The translations under genes were made by a program, and so were the position numbers. A stretch of DNA of 64,000 nucleotides from Archaeoglobus sulfaticallidus PM70-1. GTDB taxonomy: Archaea; Halobacteriota; Archaeoglobi; Archaeoglobales; Archaeoglobaceae. How positions within the stretch are numbered: position 1 is the stretch's first letter; the number at the start of each line of letters is the position of its first letter. Positions 45,117 through 53,088 of the stretch are shown piece by piece. The DNA lies in NCBI RefSeq assembly GCF_000385565.1, contig NC_021169.1:1780571-1844570 (forward strand), read 5' to 3'. Below the pieces are notes generated by a model, which ran no database searches, was not told the DNA's origin, and saw nothing but the letters and a program-made list of their open reading frames with translations.

Positions 45117-45749
45117 ATGGCAAATCCAATTGTTTATGGTCTGGTGAAAGGAACTCACGATCTCGCTACAGCGATCTGGATCGGTGGTCTGATACAGCTA
45201 TCCTTCGTTGTATTTCCAGCGTTTAAGGCAAAAATGGGTCAAGGCAATGAGCTGAAACCTCTGCTAATGGATGTACAAAAAAGGCTTTCAATGCTTGTTA
45301 TGGTGAGTATACCGATCCTGATTGTAACAGGAATTCTAGAAGCTTGGCATTCTCAGTCTTTTGAGGGGTTCTTCAGCTTTGAGAACACATATTCTTCTCT
45401 CCTGTCGATAAAGCACATTCTGGTAATATTGATGATTGGAATCGTCATAGTCAGAAGACTGATCATGAGAAGTCTGAACAGAGAGATTATGCAGATGCAG
45501 AAAATGCAGAAAAAGAAAATGATGCAGGCTGAAAGAGCTGAAAGGGGGACTAAAGAGGGTATAAAAGGGGTTGGAGAAAATAAACCTCCAAAAGCTGCAC
45601 AAGGCATACAAGGTCAGATGCCTCATGCTCAGATCTCTCAGAGCATCAAATCAAAGGAGAAGGCCTCAATGATGCTTGTATTCGTGAATGCTATAATCGG
45701 GATCTCAGTGGTTATCTTGAGCGGGTTCTGTGCCGCGATGGGTGGATAA
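45117..45749 (+). CDS. CopD-like membrane protein with Met/Lys-rich cytoplasmic insertion
   Basis: 210 residues. N-terminal helices with HDLATAIWIGGLIQLSF resemble CopD/DUF4149-type membrane proteins that keep conserved histidines for metal. After the third helix comes an unusual hydrophilic segment (about residues 122-180) beginning REIMQMQKMQKKKMMQ, rich in Met, Gln and Lys, then a final helix. Possible copper-related role by family resemblance. A cupin gene follows by 31 bp. Confidence 0.7.
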   Translation: MANPIVYGLVKGTHDLATAIWIGGLIQLSFVVFPAFKAKMGQGNELKPLLMDVQKRLSMLVMVSIPILIVTGILEAWHSQSFEGFFSFENTYSSLLSIKHILVILMIGIVIVRRLIMRSLNREIMQMQKMQKKKMMQAERAERGTKEGIKGVGENKPPKAAQGIQGQMPHAQISQSIKSKEKASMMLVFVNAIIGISVVILSGFCAAMGG

Positions 45750-45780
45750 CTGGTGATGATAGGCAAATAGGTGACCGAAA

Positions 45781-46119
45781 ATGAAAATAATTAAGATTAA
45801 AGAGATTGAGGCAAAGGAGAACCCACACAATGTCGAAGCTAAACTTGTCTATGACGATGAAAAGGCACAGATTATTCATCTAACCCTAAAACCGGGAGAG
45901 AGACTTAAGAGACATGTCACTCCAGTGGATGTTGTTTTCTATGTGCTTGAAGGTAGCGGAATAGTGGAGATTGGCGATGAAAAAAGGCTGGTTGAGAAGG
46001 ATGTTGCCATAGAAAGCCCAGCAAAGATACCACATTGCTGGTATAACGAAAGTAATGGGGTTTTGAGAGTTCTGGTGATTAAGTTGCCGAGACCTAATGA
46101 GCCAACAAAGATTCTGTAA
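45781..46119 (+). CDS. small cupin-domain protein
   Basis: 112 residues forming a single cupin barrel: LTLKPGERLKRHVTPVDVVFYVLEGSGIVEIG near residues 35-66, then a second motif PAKIPHCWYNESNGVLRVLVIKLP. Metal-binding His residues are present (RHVTPVD and PHCWYN). Substrate unknown. Possibly co-transcribed with the CopD-like gene. Coding sequence ends directly against a decayed antitoxin fragment. Confidence 0.83.
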   Translation: MKIIKIKEIEAKENPHNVEAKLVYDDEKAQIIHLTLKPGERLKRHVTPVDVVFYVLEGSGIVEIGDEKRLVEKDVAIESPAKIPHCWYNESNGVLRVLVIKLPRPNEPTKIL

Positions 46120-46121
46120 TT

Positions 46122-46196
46122 ATTATCGAAAGCAAAGTGAAAAGCGGGAAATACAAGAGCAGGAGCGAGGTTGTAAGAGAAGCGATCAAAATCTTA
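46122..46196 (+). pseudogene. fragment of a ribbon-helix-helix antitoxin (ParD/CopG type)
   Basis: The frame reads ESKVKSGKYKSRSEVVREAIKIL, a clear match to the helix-turn-helix end of ParD/CopG-type antitoxins (SGRYxSxSEVVREALR pattern). It has no start codon or N-terminal strand and runs on into unrelated sequence. It begins directly after the cupin stop. No toxin partner follows. Confidence 0.6.
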
Positions 46197-46630
46197 GCAG
46201 TTTCGATGTATAGCTCAATTGCAACCTTAATTTCTTTTAAAGACTCTTCCGCCATAAACGTACTGACAGTGAATCTGACGACTCAACCGACCTCTTCTTG
46301 AACTCAGGCAAACCAGTCTGGAGCAATGACCACGATACCGCTATCTCTACAATTCAAATGGAGAACTTGTAGATAGATATTCGTGGTGAAATCTAACGCC
46401 ATCCAATGTGGTGTGCAGGGAGGTTATGATGTCTCTGTACACCCTCGAATTTAGTATCCTAAAACAGTCATCACAACCCCCTAGAGTTTCCGAGAATCAA
46501 AAGCCCTTTAGGAGCTTCCCAAGCATGATTCAGAAAGCGAAGCTTATAAGTGAATAGATTGCAAATCTCTGAGTGGTTTGAGTTGTTTACAAATTATCTG
46601 GACAATTACATGGATAAATGATTATCATAA
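46197..46630. other. gene-poor stretch with possible decayed coding sequence
   Basis: No intact gene. A plus-strand frame is open from 46330 to 46557 apart from one TGA at 46387, with coding-like composition but no recognised family. A TATA-like GAAGCTTATAAG sits at 46539-46550, similar to the box of the Cys-peptide operon, with no gene close behind it except the amidase 110 bp on. Confidence 0.45.
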
Positions 46631-46641
46631 TCTTTAAATAT
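46631..46641 (+). promoter_or_regulatory. TATA box of the amidase gene
   Basis: CTTTAAATATT lies about 22-32 bp before the preferred amidase ATG at 46663, predicting a leaderless transcript and supporting that start over the ATG at 46618. Confidence 0.5.
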
Positions 46642-46662
46642 TATGATATTTCCTCTGATTTT

Positions 46663-48054
46663 ATGCAACTCTGGTGGTTGAGCGCTGTAGAACTCCTTGA
46701 GAGAATTAAGAGTGAGGAATTAAAGCCTGTCGAGGTTGTCGAAGCTTTTCTGGAGAGGATAAAAGAACTGAACCAGGATATAAATGCATTTGTCACTATT
46801 AACGAGAATGCAGTCAGGGAAGCAAAAGAGCTTGAGAAGGCGAGTAAAGATGACAAGCCACTATATGGGCTGCCCGTTGCCGTTAAAGACAATGTGGACA
46901 CAAAAGGAATCAGGACAACTTACGGCTCGAAGCTTTACGAGAATTATGTGCCAGAAGGGGATGCAGTGATCGTGGAAAGGCTGAAAAGGGCTGGAGCAAT
47001 AGTAATCGGGAAAACAAACATACCGGAATTGGCTCTTCTACCGATAACAGACAACACACTTTTTGGAGAGACAAAGAACCCGTGGGATATGAGCAGAACT
47101 CCTGGAGGTTCCAGTGGCGGTAGTGCTGCTGCTGTGGCAACAGGTATGATTCCTGTTGCAACCGGAAATGATGGAGGAGGTAGCATAAGGATTCCTTCAG
47201 CCTTTTGCGGGCTATATGGTCTAAAACCAAGCTTTGGAAGGGTGCCGTGCTATCCATCCCTTCCAATATTCGTGGGTCTGAACTCCGAAGGTGTTCTTAC
47301 AAGGTGTGTTGAGGATACTGCCCTTCTCATGGACATTATAGCCGGGAGAGATGACAGGGACAAATACTCCCTTCCTGACGAGAATGTGAGCTACAGCAAT
47401 GTTATTGATGAGGGCATAGAGGGTGTAAGGATTGCTTTCTCCCCCAATTTGGGCTATGCAACTGTAGACCCAGAGGTTGAGGAAATTGTTAGAAATGCTG
47501 CCTTCAAGCTTGAAAAAGCCGGAGCAGAGGTGGAGGAGGTTGAAGTCAGTGTTCCACGCCTTGAATCAGAGCTGGTAACAAAGATCGTGCTGGAGGTTGC
47601 CACGTTCATGGGGGATAAGTTTGAAGAATGGAAGCAAATCGCCTATCCGCTTCTTCTCCCGTTCATGGAACTCGTGGGCTCGTTAACCTACAGAGAGTAC
47701 GTAGGTGTGGAAGCAAGGAAGGAAGAGTTGTGGAAGGGTCTGAGGCAGATATTCAGCAACTACGACTTCCTGATAACCCCAACCACTGCCGTTCCACCTT
47801 TCCAGCTCGGGAATGTTGGCGTGTCTGAGATTGCTGGTGAAGCGGTTACACCACTCGGATGGATGGCCTTCACGTACCCCTTCAACTTCACCGGTCAGCC
47901 TGCCGCATCTATGCCTGCAGGTTTTACAAAGGATGGATTGCCAGTAGGAATGCAGGTTGTTGGCAGAAGGTTCGACGATGCTGGTGTGCTTAGAGTTTCC
48001 AAGGCGTTTCAGGATGTGAGTCCTTGGCAAGATAAAAAGCCAGATGTTAAATAA
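46663..48054 (+). CDS. amidase (amidase-signature family, GatA-like)
   Basis: 463 residues. Catalytic triad of the amidase-signature family: Lys in [10 protein letters not shown] near residue 75, cis-Ser and Ser in [14 protein letters not shown] and [19 protein letters not shown] near 150-185. It hydrolyses an amide; lack of gatB/gatC nearby argues against a tRNA amidotransferase. The ATG at 46663 begins [15 protein letters not shown], matching where family members start, and sits at leaderless distance from a TATA box. It is next to remnants of a branched-chain amino acid permease, hinting at a former amide-uptake unit. Confidence 0.88.
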   Translation: MQLWWLSAVELLERIKSEELKPVEVVEAFLERIKELNQDINAFVTINENAVREAKELEKASKDDKPLYGLPVAVKDNVDTKGIRTTYGSKLYENYVPEGDAVIVERLKRAGAIVIGKTNIPELALLPITDNTLFGETKNPWDMSRTPGGSSGGSAAAVATGMIPVATGNDGGGSIRIPSAFCGLYGLKPSFGRVPCYPSLPIFVGLNSEGVLTRCVEDTALLMDIIAGRDDRDKYSLPDENVSYSNVIDEGIEGVRIAFSPNLGYATVDPEVEEIVRNAAFKLEKAGAEVEEVEVSVPRLESELVTKIVLEVATFMGDKFEEWKQIAYPLLLPFMELVGSLTYREYVGVEARKEELWKGLRQIFSNYDFLITPTTAVPPFQLGNVGVSEIAGEAVTPLGWMAFTYPFNFTGQPAASMPAGFTKDGLPVGMQVVGRRFDDAGVLRVSKAFQDVSPWQDKKPDVK

Positions 48055-48215
48055 TACTTTAAATTTTTTAAATTACTTCGGAAGTTCATTCATCCTGTTT
48101 AGAGCTGGCTGGGGAGTTCTATAGCGTTCTACAACTATTGGAGGTAGTTATCCTGACAGCATCGTATTACCGTAAACAATACTAATTTTAAACCAAAAAA
48201 ATTGTTAGAAGAGAC

Positions 48216-48758
48216 ATGAAAAATGACCATATCTCCAAAAAATTACCAGATGTACTATCGCAAATAGATCCAGAAAAGCACGAAAAATTAATCCTTGAAA
48301 TCATCAAAAATCTATACTCAAAAATAGCAGAGTTCAAAATTGGCCAGAAAACAGAGAAAACGCTTTCACCAGGGCTTGAAGTTACATTTGAGAAAAGGCT
48401 TACCTATGCCGATGTCTTCCTTTTCTCCCTTATCAGCGGCGACTGGAATGTCATACATCACAGCGAAGAGATTGCTAAAAGGACTAAGTTTGGAGGAAGA
48501 GTTGTGCACGGCCTGCTTACAACCAGCCTCGCATCAGCTCTGATGGAGATGCTTCCGGGGATAGTTGTTCTTTTGAGTGTGGAGTTTCAGTACATCAGGC
48601 CTGTGTATGTGGGAGATACTGTAAGGGGAAAAGCGGTGGTTGTTGATAGACTTCCCGGGAACAGGCTCAGGGTGGAGGTGAAGTTCATTAATGAGAGAAA
48701 TGAGGTTGTTGTGAAGGGGAACTGCATGGTTCTGGTGTGGGATTCCGTTAACCTATGA
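48216..48758 (+). CDS. MaoC-like (R)-hydratase with N-terminal extension
   Basis: 180 residues. The hot-dog domain (about 45-175) has the hydratase 2 motif YADVFLFSLISGDWNVIHHSEE with catalytic Asp and His, then FGGRVVHGLLTTSLAS. It would hydrate trans-2-enoyl-CoA. About 40 residues of charged helix precede the domain, longer than usual for stand-alone MaoC proteins. Single gene with a possible TATA element near 48183-48191. Confidence 0.83.
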   Translation: MKNDHISKKLPDVLSQIDPEKHEKLILEIIKNLYSKIAEFKIGQKTEKTLSPGLEVTFEKRLTYADVFLFSLISGDWNVIHHSEEIAKRTKFGGRVVHGLLTTSLASALMEMLPGIVVLLSVEFQYIRPVYVGDTVRGKAVVVDRLPGNRLRVEVKFINERNEVVVKGNCMVLVWDSVNL

Positions 48759-48768
48759 TATCAAATCT

Positions 48769-48912
48769 TTACTCCTCAGCCTTTCCTGCAAACCCATCAG
48801 CCCCTTTGGGAAAGAAAATTATCACTGCTATCAGAATCAGACCGTAAACTCGATATCCATTGTTATCGTGGCTCTCAGCTGCTACTCCATAACCCGAGGG
48901 TTGATATTAGAA
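48769..48912 (-). pseudogene. 3' fragment of a LivM branched-chain amino acid permease gene
   Basis: On the minus strand a frame ending at TAA 48769-48771 reads GYRVYGLILIAVIIFFPKG and then ADGFAGKAEE. This is the C-terminal helix and tail typical of LivM permeases (YGLxLIxxxLFxPxG pattern). Upstream the match fades after about 45 codons and no livH, livG, livF or start is present. It is a relic of a lost transporter gene. Confidence 0.6.
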
Positions 48913-49330
48913 GGTAGCATAGACGAAATTTTATTAATGGTTTCTTGTAAATCGGTGTATGTCCCAAAAAAGCTCAGTGTCCCACTTTTGCGTTGGGTTC
49001 AAAACTGTGACCTCGATTGACCTTCTTCAGTCTTCTTTTCCACCTATATGGCTTCCTTTCTGCCTCACGAGTCTGAAACTAACTCTGTGCAGGGCTTGAT
49101 CATATCCTCTCCAGATACTGCAGGTAACTTCATACCAGCACCAGTAATAAGACCAGTAGACCAGTAAAAAGAGGATTGAATGTAAAATATAGAGTAGACA
49201 TACATGCTATACCACTATGATGAAGAAGTGAACAACCGCACTACTCGAAACCCTTACATAATTCAAATTCCAGATATGTTGGATTCTATAGACATATCAG
49301 GCAATAAGAGCGTTAAACCAAAAGGAAGCA
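48913..49330. other. gene-free stretch before tRNA-Ser
   Basis: No intact gene. Short frames on both strands (for instance plus 48959-49096) lack start signals. The composition looks like degraded coding sequence, in line with the adjacent livM relic; some transposase or transporter debris is possible but not identifiable. Confidence 0.5.
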
Positions 49331-49441
49331 CGCCGGGGCTGGGACTTGAACCCAGGTGCCCTTTCGGGCAGTGGATCTCCCTTCCGTGGTATCTTCAACC
49401 ACGGACTCGAGTCCACCGCAGTGCCTCTCTGCCACCCCGGC
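49331..49441 (-). tRNA. tRNA-Ser (anticodon CGA) with 29-nt intron
   Basis: Minus strand. Acceptor arms GCCGGGG / CCCCGGC (49435-49441 and 49332-49338), discriminator G at 49331. D-stem GCAG/CTGC; anticodon stem GTGGA/TCCAC; loop CTCGAGA giving anticodon CGA. The type II variable arm is GCCC-GAAA-GGGC, and the T-arm CTGGG TTCAAGT CCCAG. The loop is interrupted after position 37 by a 29-nt intron (49377-49405) that folds as TCCGTGG/CCACGGA, fitting a bulge-helix-bulge for the archaeal splicing endonuclease. CCA is not encoded. Mature length 82 nt. RtcB, the ligase for the exons, is also in this window. Confidence 0.93.
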
Positions 49442-49549
49442 TTGCAAGATAACCATTACAATACTGTCTACATACAGTCTGCACTGCCGACCAATAAAAT
49501 TTTCCGTAGGTTCAAAACATTCAACACATTAAATAAAAACAGGAAAAAA

Positions 49550-50959
49550 TTATTTAGGTGGCCAGTTCGTTTCGAGCCAACCCTTTATCCTACCGGAGTC
49601 CATTGGTCCTACCTTAACAGTCCAGCCCGTCTCGTCCTCGATTGCACCCTGCAGCCTTGCTGCAAGTCCTGGAATGACGAGATATTTGTGATTAACTTTC
49701 TCGGCTATCTTTGTTTCCTCCATAAGCTCTTTAACCTTGCCTGCTGTAAACTGACCTCCAGCAACACTGACCTCCACTCCAAGACCCTCGGTGTTCAGAA
49801 CGAGCAGGTAGCAGCTTATGCCCGCACTGGTCAGATCGCTCTCAACAGTGTAGTAGGTTAATGCGAAGTTCGTGGTTATGAACACAGGAGAGTCTGGGGT
49901 TGGGTTGTTGATCTCCCTCAGTCCCGGATCCACCTGAACGGGTGTTCTCGGGTCTGTGTAGATGTTGAACCTGAGTGTGACTGTTGGTATAACCGAGTAT
50001 GGCTCGAGGCTCCTGAAGATCATGATGTCTGCATACTTGACTATGAACATGCTGCCAAGCACAGTCTCCCAGTATGCCTTCTCGACCTCATCACCCTCTA
50101 TGAGCCAAGCAGAGATTGGTGTGACCATTATCGGAAATGCTATGTCCTTGTCCTCTCCGAGTATCGCAGTCCTCCTGAGGTTGACAACTCTCTCGAATGT
50201 CCCCTTCAGCCCCTCTCCCAGTGGTTCCGTAACGGGATCCAGAACTATATCCTTCACCCCTGCCTCCTTGAACGTTACTGCAAGGCTCTTAAGCGTGTCA
50301 AGATCCTTTGCCCTTATCGCAACAGGAACATTGAACTCTAGGGCAAGCTTCAGAAATTCCTTCCAGTTGGACTCCGTTGCGGCATAGATTAGCGGTCTTT
50401 TGTCTGCAACCGATTCAAGTGCTGCCCTCATGCAGTCTGGGTTTAATGCCACAAGCACCATTGGCTTTCCATAGCTAGCAACTTTCTCAACAACGCTCTT
50501 ATAGGTGTCAGGATTGTTGGATGTGCACCTTACCGCAATTCCATCCAGTGTCAGAAACTTACCGACATAAAACTTCCTGAACTCCACGACCTTTCTGCAT
50601 TTCTCCTCCAAATCTTTCTCGCTCATCGTGTCCCAGACATCATAGAAGAACGCTGTCGGGTTGAAGTATGTCATCTCGTGCCTGTGAATGACATCCTCCC
50701 CACCAATCTTAACCGCTGAATCCCCTACACCAATCACAACCTCTGCTATCTCCGGAGAGGTTAGTGCCTGGAGCTGTTCAAGCTTCTTCTTAATCTTCGC
50801 ATCCTTCTCGGCATCTCTTATCAGCGGAGGGCAGTTTTCAGGCTTAACGCTTCTGTCGATGATGTGTGCTGCGAAGCTCATGCATGTGTCGAATCCACAC
50901 TCACCACAGTTGGTCTGGGGGAGGAACTTGTAAACCTCAAGAGGGCTTCTTACTTTCAT
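49550..50959 (-). CDS. cdhE: acetyl-CoA decarbonylase/synthase gamma subunit (CdhE, large corrinoid Fe-S protein)
   Basis: 469 residues. The N-terminal 4Fe-4S motif NCGECGFDTCMSFA near residue 18, with a fourth Cys at ENCPPLI, is followed by a TIM barrel and a C-terminal corrinoid-binding domain. It carries the methyl group between tetrahydromethanopterin and the acetyl-CoA synthase site. ATG 50959 is chosen as it lies six bases after GGAGGG; the earlier ATG 50965 is inside that site. Last gene of the cdh operon, 2 bp after cdhD. Confidence 0.95.
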   Translation of the reverse strand: MKVRSPLEVYKFLPQTNCGECGFDTCMSFAAHIIDRSVKPENCPPLIRDAEKDAKIKKKLEQLQALTSPEIAEVVIGVGDSAVKIGGEDVIHRHEMTYFNPTAFFYDVWDTMSEKDLEEKCRKVVEFRKFYVGKFLTLDGIAVRCTSNNPDTYKSVVEKVASYGKPMVLVALNPDCMRAALESVADKRPLIYAATESNWKEFLKLALEFNVPVAIRAKDLDTLKSLAVTFKEAGVKDIVLDPVTEPLGEGLKGTFERVVNLRRTAILGEDKDIAFPIMVTPISAWLIEGDEVEKAYWETVLGSMFIVKYADIMIFRSLEPYSVIPTVTLRFNIYTDPRTPVQVDPGLREINNPTPDSPVFITTNFALTYYTVESDLTSAGISCYLLVLNTEGLGVEVSVAGGQFTAGKVKELMEETKIAEKVNHKYLVIPGLAARLQGAIEDETGWTVKVGPMDSGRIKGWLETNWPPK

Positions 50960-50961
50960 CT

Positions 50962-52332
50962 TCATCCCTCCATAACTATCCAGTCACCGGGATCCGCAAC
51001 AGAGCCCGAGATCTTCCCGCCGAGTGTGTACATGACTTCCTTGAGCACCGCAACCGCTCCAGGATGCATCATCATGAACAGATCGACTCCAGCGAGGGAG
51101 AGCGTCAAACCTGTGACGATCTCCCAGATTGGCCCTCTGAGCTCTCTCGGACCCCAGTCGCTGTCCTCCTCTATCGGTGAATCCTTCATCCATGCCTCTC
51201 TCGCACCCCACGCATTTGTCGTACCGCTTGAAATCGGGAATGCCAGGTCGCTATCGCCCTTCAAACCACTTATCCTTATCCTTTCCATGTTCGTGAACGC
51301 ATAGTCAATACCATATCCGAGTGCCGCAGTGGTTGGATCCATCACTATGTCATTCGGGCTGACACCCGCCCTCTTCAGCAGGTACCTGTTGAGCGTTTTC
51401 TGACTGTTTATGTCCATCTGAGTCCAGCTGAGTACAACATGTCCGTGATTCTTTGCTGCATTTGCAATTCTCTCCCAGTCCATGTCGAGTGTCGCTGATG
51501 CGAGCATTATCCTCTCGCCCTCAGCAACTTCTGCAGCTTTCTCAAGCACCTCTGGGTCTTTCTCCTTGTTACCACTTCCTCCTACAATTATTGGACACTT
51601 AACTGCCTGCAGAACATCTTCCAGCACCTTCACAGCCTCACTTGCCGGAGTGTCCTCCAGCAGCGGATCAGTGCTTATCAGGTGGAGCGTTATCAGATCC
51701 GCTCCATACTCCTTGACCGCTTTTCTCGCCCAGTCGGCCGGATCTTCAAGCACATCTTCATAGTGCTCCCTGACAGCTTTCGCAAGCATTGGCTTTCTGT
51801 CGAAGATATCTATCGCAATTGCCGGAAGGTTCGGCTGATCCGCATCGAACAAATAGAACGGCAGGCTCTTCTCACCACCAAGCACCACAACTTTATCTCT
51901 CGTTCCACCGTCCTTTTTCGTCGCTCCAAGAACTACCTCATTTATCTTGCCTGGATATTCGACCTTGTACGGTTCGAATTTCGCTGATACAAGCTTTTCA
52001 GGAATCTTGAACTTCTCCTCGACAACTGCCTCTGGCTGTACAGCCTGCGGCACTTGCGGTACCTGCGGTACCTGTACCTGTGGTGCAAAGGGATTCGGCA
52101 TGCCGAGGAGGCTTGAGACATTCGTCAGATGGCCCATGGCCAGATTGGCATAGTACAGGAACTTCTGAACCTCCTGAACAACCGTGTAAAGGTATGCCAG
52201 AGAAGATTGATCTGCTGCAGCGGTTTCCTCAACCTCTATCTCGAGGTCTCCCTCAATTGTAACTCCCTCGAGAACATCGATATCATACTTCTTGAGAAGC
52301 TGGAAAAATTCTTCCAACGACATCTTACCCAT
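50962..52332 (-). CDS. cdhD: acetyl-CoA decarbonylase/synthase delta subunit (CdhD, small corrinoid Fe-S protein)
   Basis: About 456 residues. A short helical N-terminal domain (to about residue 85) is joined by a Pro/Gln/Val linker (PQVPQVPQ repeats, nearly exact 9-bp DNA repeats near 52050-52080) to a TIM-barrel corrinoid protein domain (VVLGGEKSLPFYLF, IIVGGSGNKEKD, SWTQMDINSQKTLNRYL). It pairs with CdhE. ATG 52332 follows GGTGAT with a four-base spacer and overlaps cooC by 8 bp. Confidence 0.95.
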   Translation of the reverse strand: MGKMSLEEFFQLLKKYDIDVLEGVTIEGDLEIEVEETAAADQSSLAYLYTVVQEVQKFLYYANLAMGHLTNVSSLLGMPNPFAPQVQVPQVPQVPQAVQPEAVVEEKFKIPEKLVSAKFEPYKVEYPGKINEVVLGATKKDGGTRDKVVVLGGEKSLPFYLFDADQPNLPAIAIDIFDRKPMLAKAVREHYEDVLEDPADWARKAVKEYGADLITLHLISTDPLLEDTPASEAVKVLEDVLQAVKCPIIVGGSGNKEKDPEVLEKAAEVAEGERIMLASATLDMDWERIANAAKNHGHVVLSWTQMDINSQKTLNRYLLKRAGVSPNDIVMDPTTAALGYGIDYAFTNMERIRISGLKGDSDLAFPISSGTTNAWGAREAWMKDSPIEEDSDWGPRELRGPIWEIVTGLTLSLAGVDLFMMMHPGAVAVLKEVMYTLGGKISGSVADPGDWIVMEG

Positions 52333-53086
52333 TTCCATCACCAACTAACTTTTCTGCTATTTTTTTCACCCTTAATGAATAATCAGAATTATCATCCAGC
52401 ATAACAACGGGCTTTCCTTCAATATCAAACTTCACGATTTCTTCGCTGTACGGAAGCAATTCTAGCAATTCCAGGCCCTCCTCATCCGCAAATTTTTTGA
52501 TAACTTCAGCTCCATCTTCATTCATTATTCTATTACCAACGAGATATATCTTCTTGAAGTTCAGCTTCAGATCTGAAGATAACTCCTTTATTCTTTTTGC
52601 AGTTGACAGGCCCTTTCTGGACATATCTGTAACGACCAAGATGTAGTCAGCACCAGATATCGTGCCCCTGCTGAAGTGCTCCAGACCAGCTTCCGTGTCT
52701 ATAACAACGACATCGTAATGCTTCATCAGCTTCCTCAGCACACCCCTGAGCAGACTGTTCGCGAAACAGTAACAGCCCTCTCCTTCGGGTCGGCCCATGA
52801 CGAGCAGATCATAGTCGTCTGTCTCGGTTATCGCCTCGCTGTAAATCTTGCCTTCCAGCCACTGCTCCTTGTTTAGTGTGCCCATTTCATCTCTGCTTAC
52901 CTGAAACACCTCTCTGATCTCGCCAAGCGTTTTTCTTGGCGTCACACCAAGTGCATCCGGGAGATTGGAGTCTGGATCAGCATCCACAGCTAGGAGATCA
53001 TATTTCTTGGATAAAAAATGGATGAGAAGGGCGGAGATTATTGTCTTTCCCGTTCCGCCCTTGCCAGTCACTGCGATTGTGACCAA
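52325..53086 (-). CDS. cooC: CO dehydrogenase nickel-insertion ATPase CooC
   Basis: 253 residues, MinD-like ATPase. The deviant Walker A KGGTGKT is at residue 9; VDADPDSNLPDALG and VIDTEAGLEHFSRG are typical of CooC proteins, which load Ni into the CODH or ACS active sites. It sits inside the cdh operon between cdhC and cdhD. The start is TTG 53086 after GGGAGGT. A further CxxC-like pair (GCYCF near residue 110) is characteristic of nickel/zinc-binding CooC dimers. Confidence 0.92.
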   Translation of the reverse strand: MVTIAVTGKGGTGKTIISALLIHFLSKKYDLLAVDADPDSNLPDALGVTPRKTLGEIREVFQVSRDEMGTLNKEQWLEGKIYSEAITETDDYDLLVMGRPEGEGCYCFANSLLRGVLRKLMKHYDVVVIDTEAGLEHFSRGTISGADYILVVTDMSRKGLSTAKRIKELSSDLKLNFKKIYLVGNRIMNEDGAEVIKKFADEEGLELLELLPYSEEIVKFDIEGKPVVMLDDNSDYSLRVKKIAEKLVGDGNG

Positions 53087-53088
53087 TT

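Noticed and set aside
49331-49441. Reading the tRNA as tRNA-Leu because of its long variable arm
   Set aside because: After removal of the 29-nt intron the seven-base anticodon loop is CTCGAGA with anticodon CGA, which is serine.
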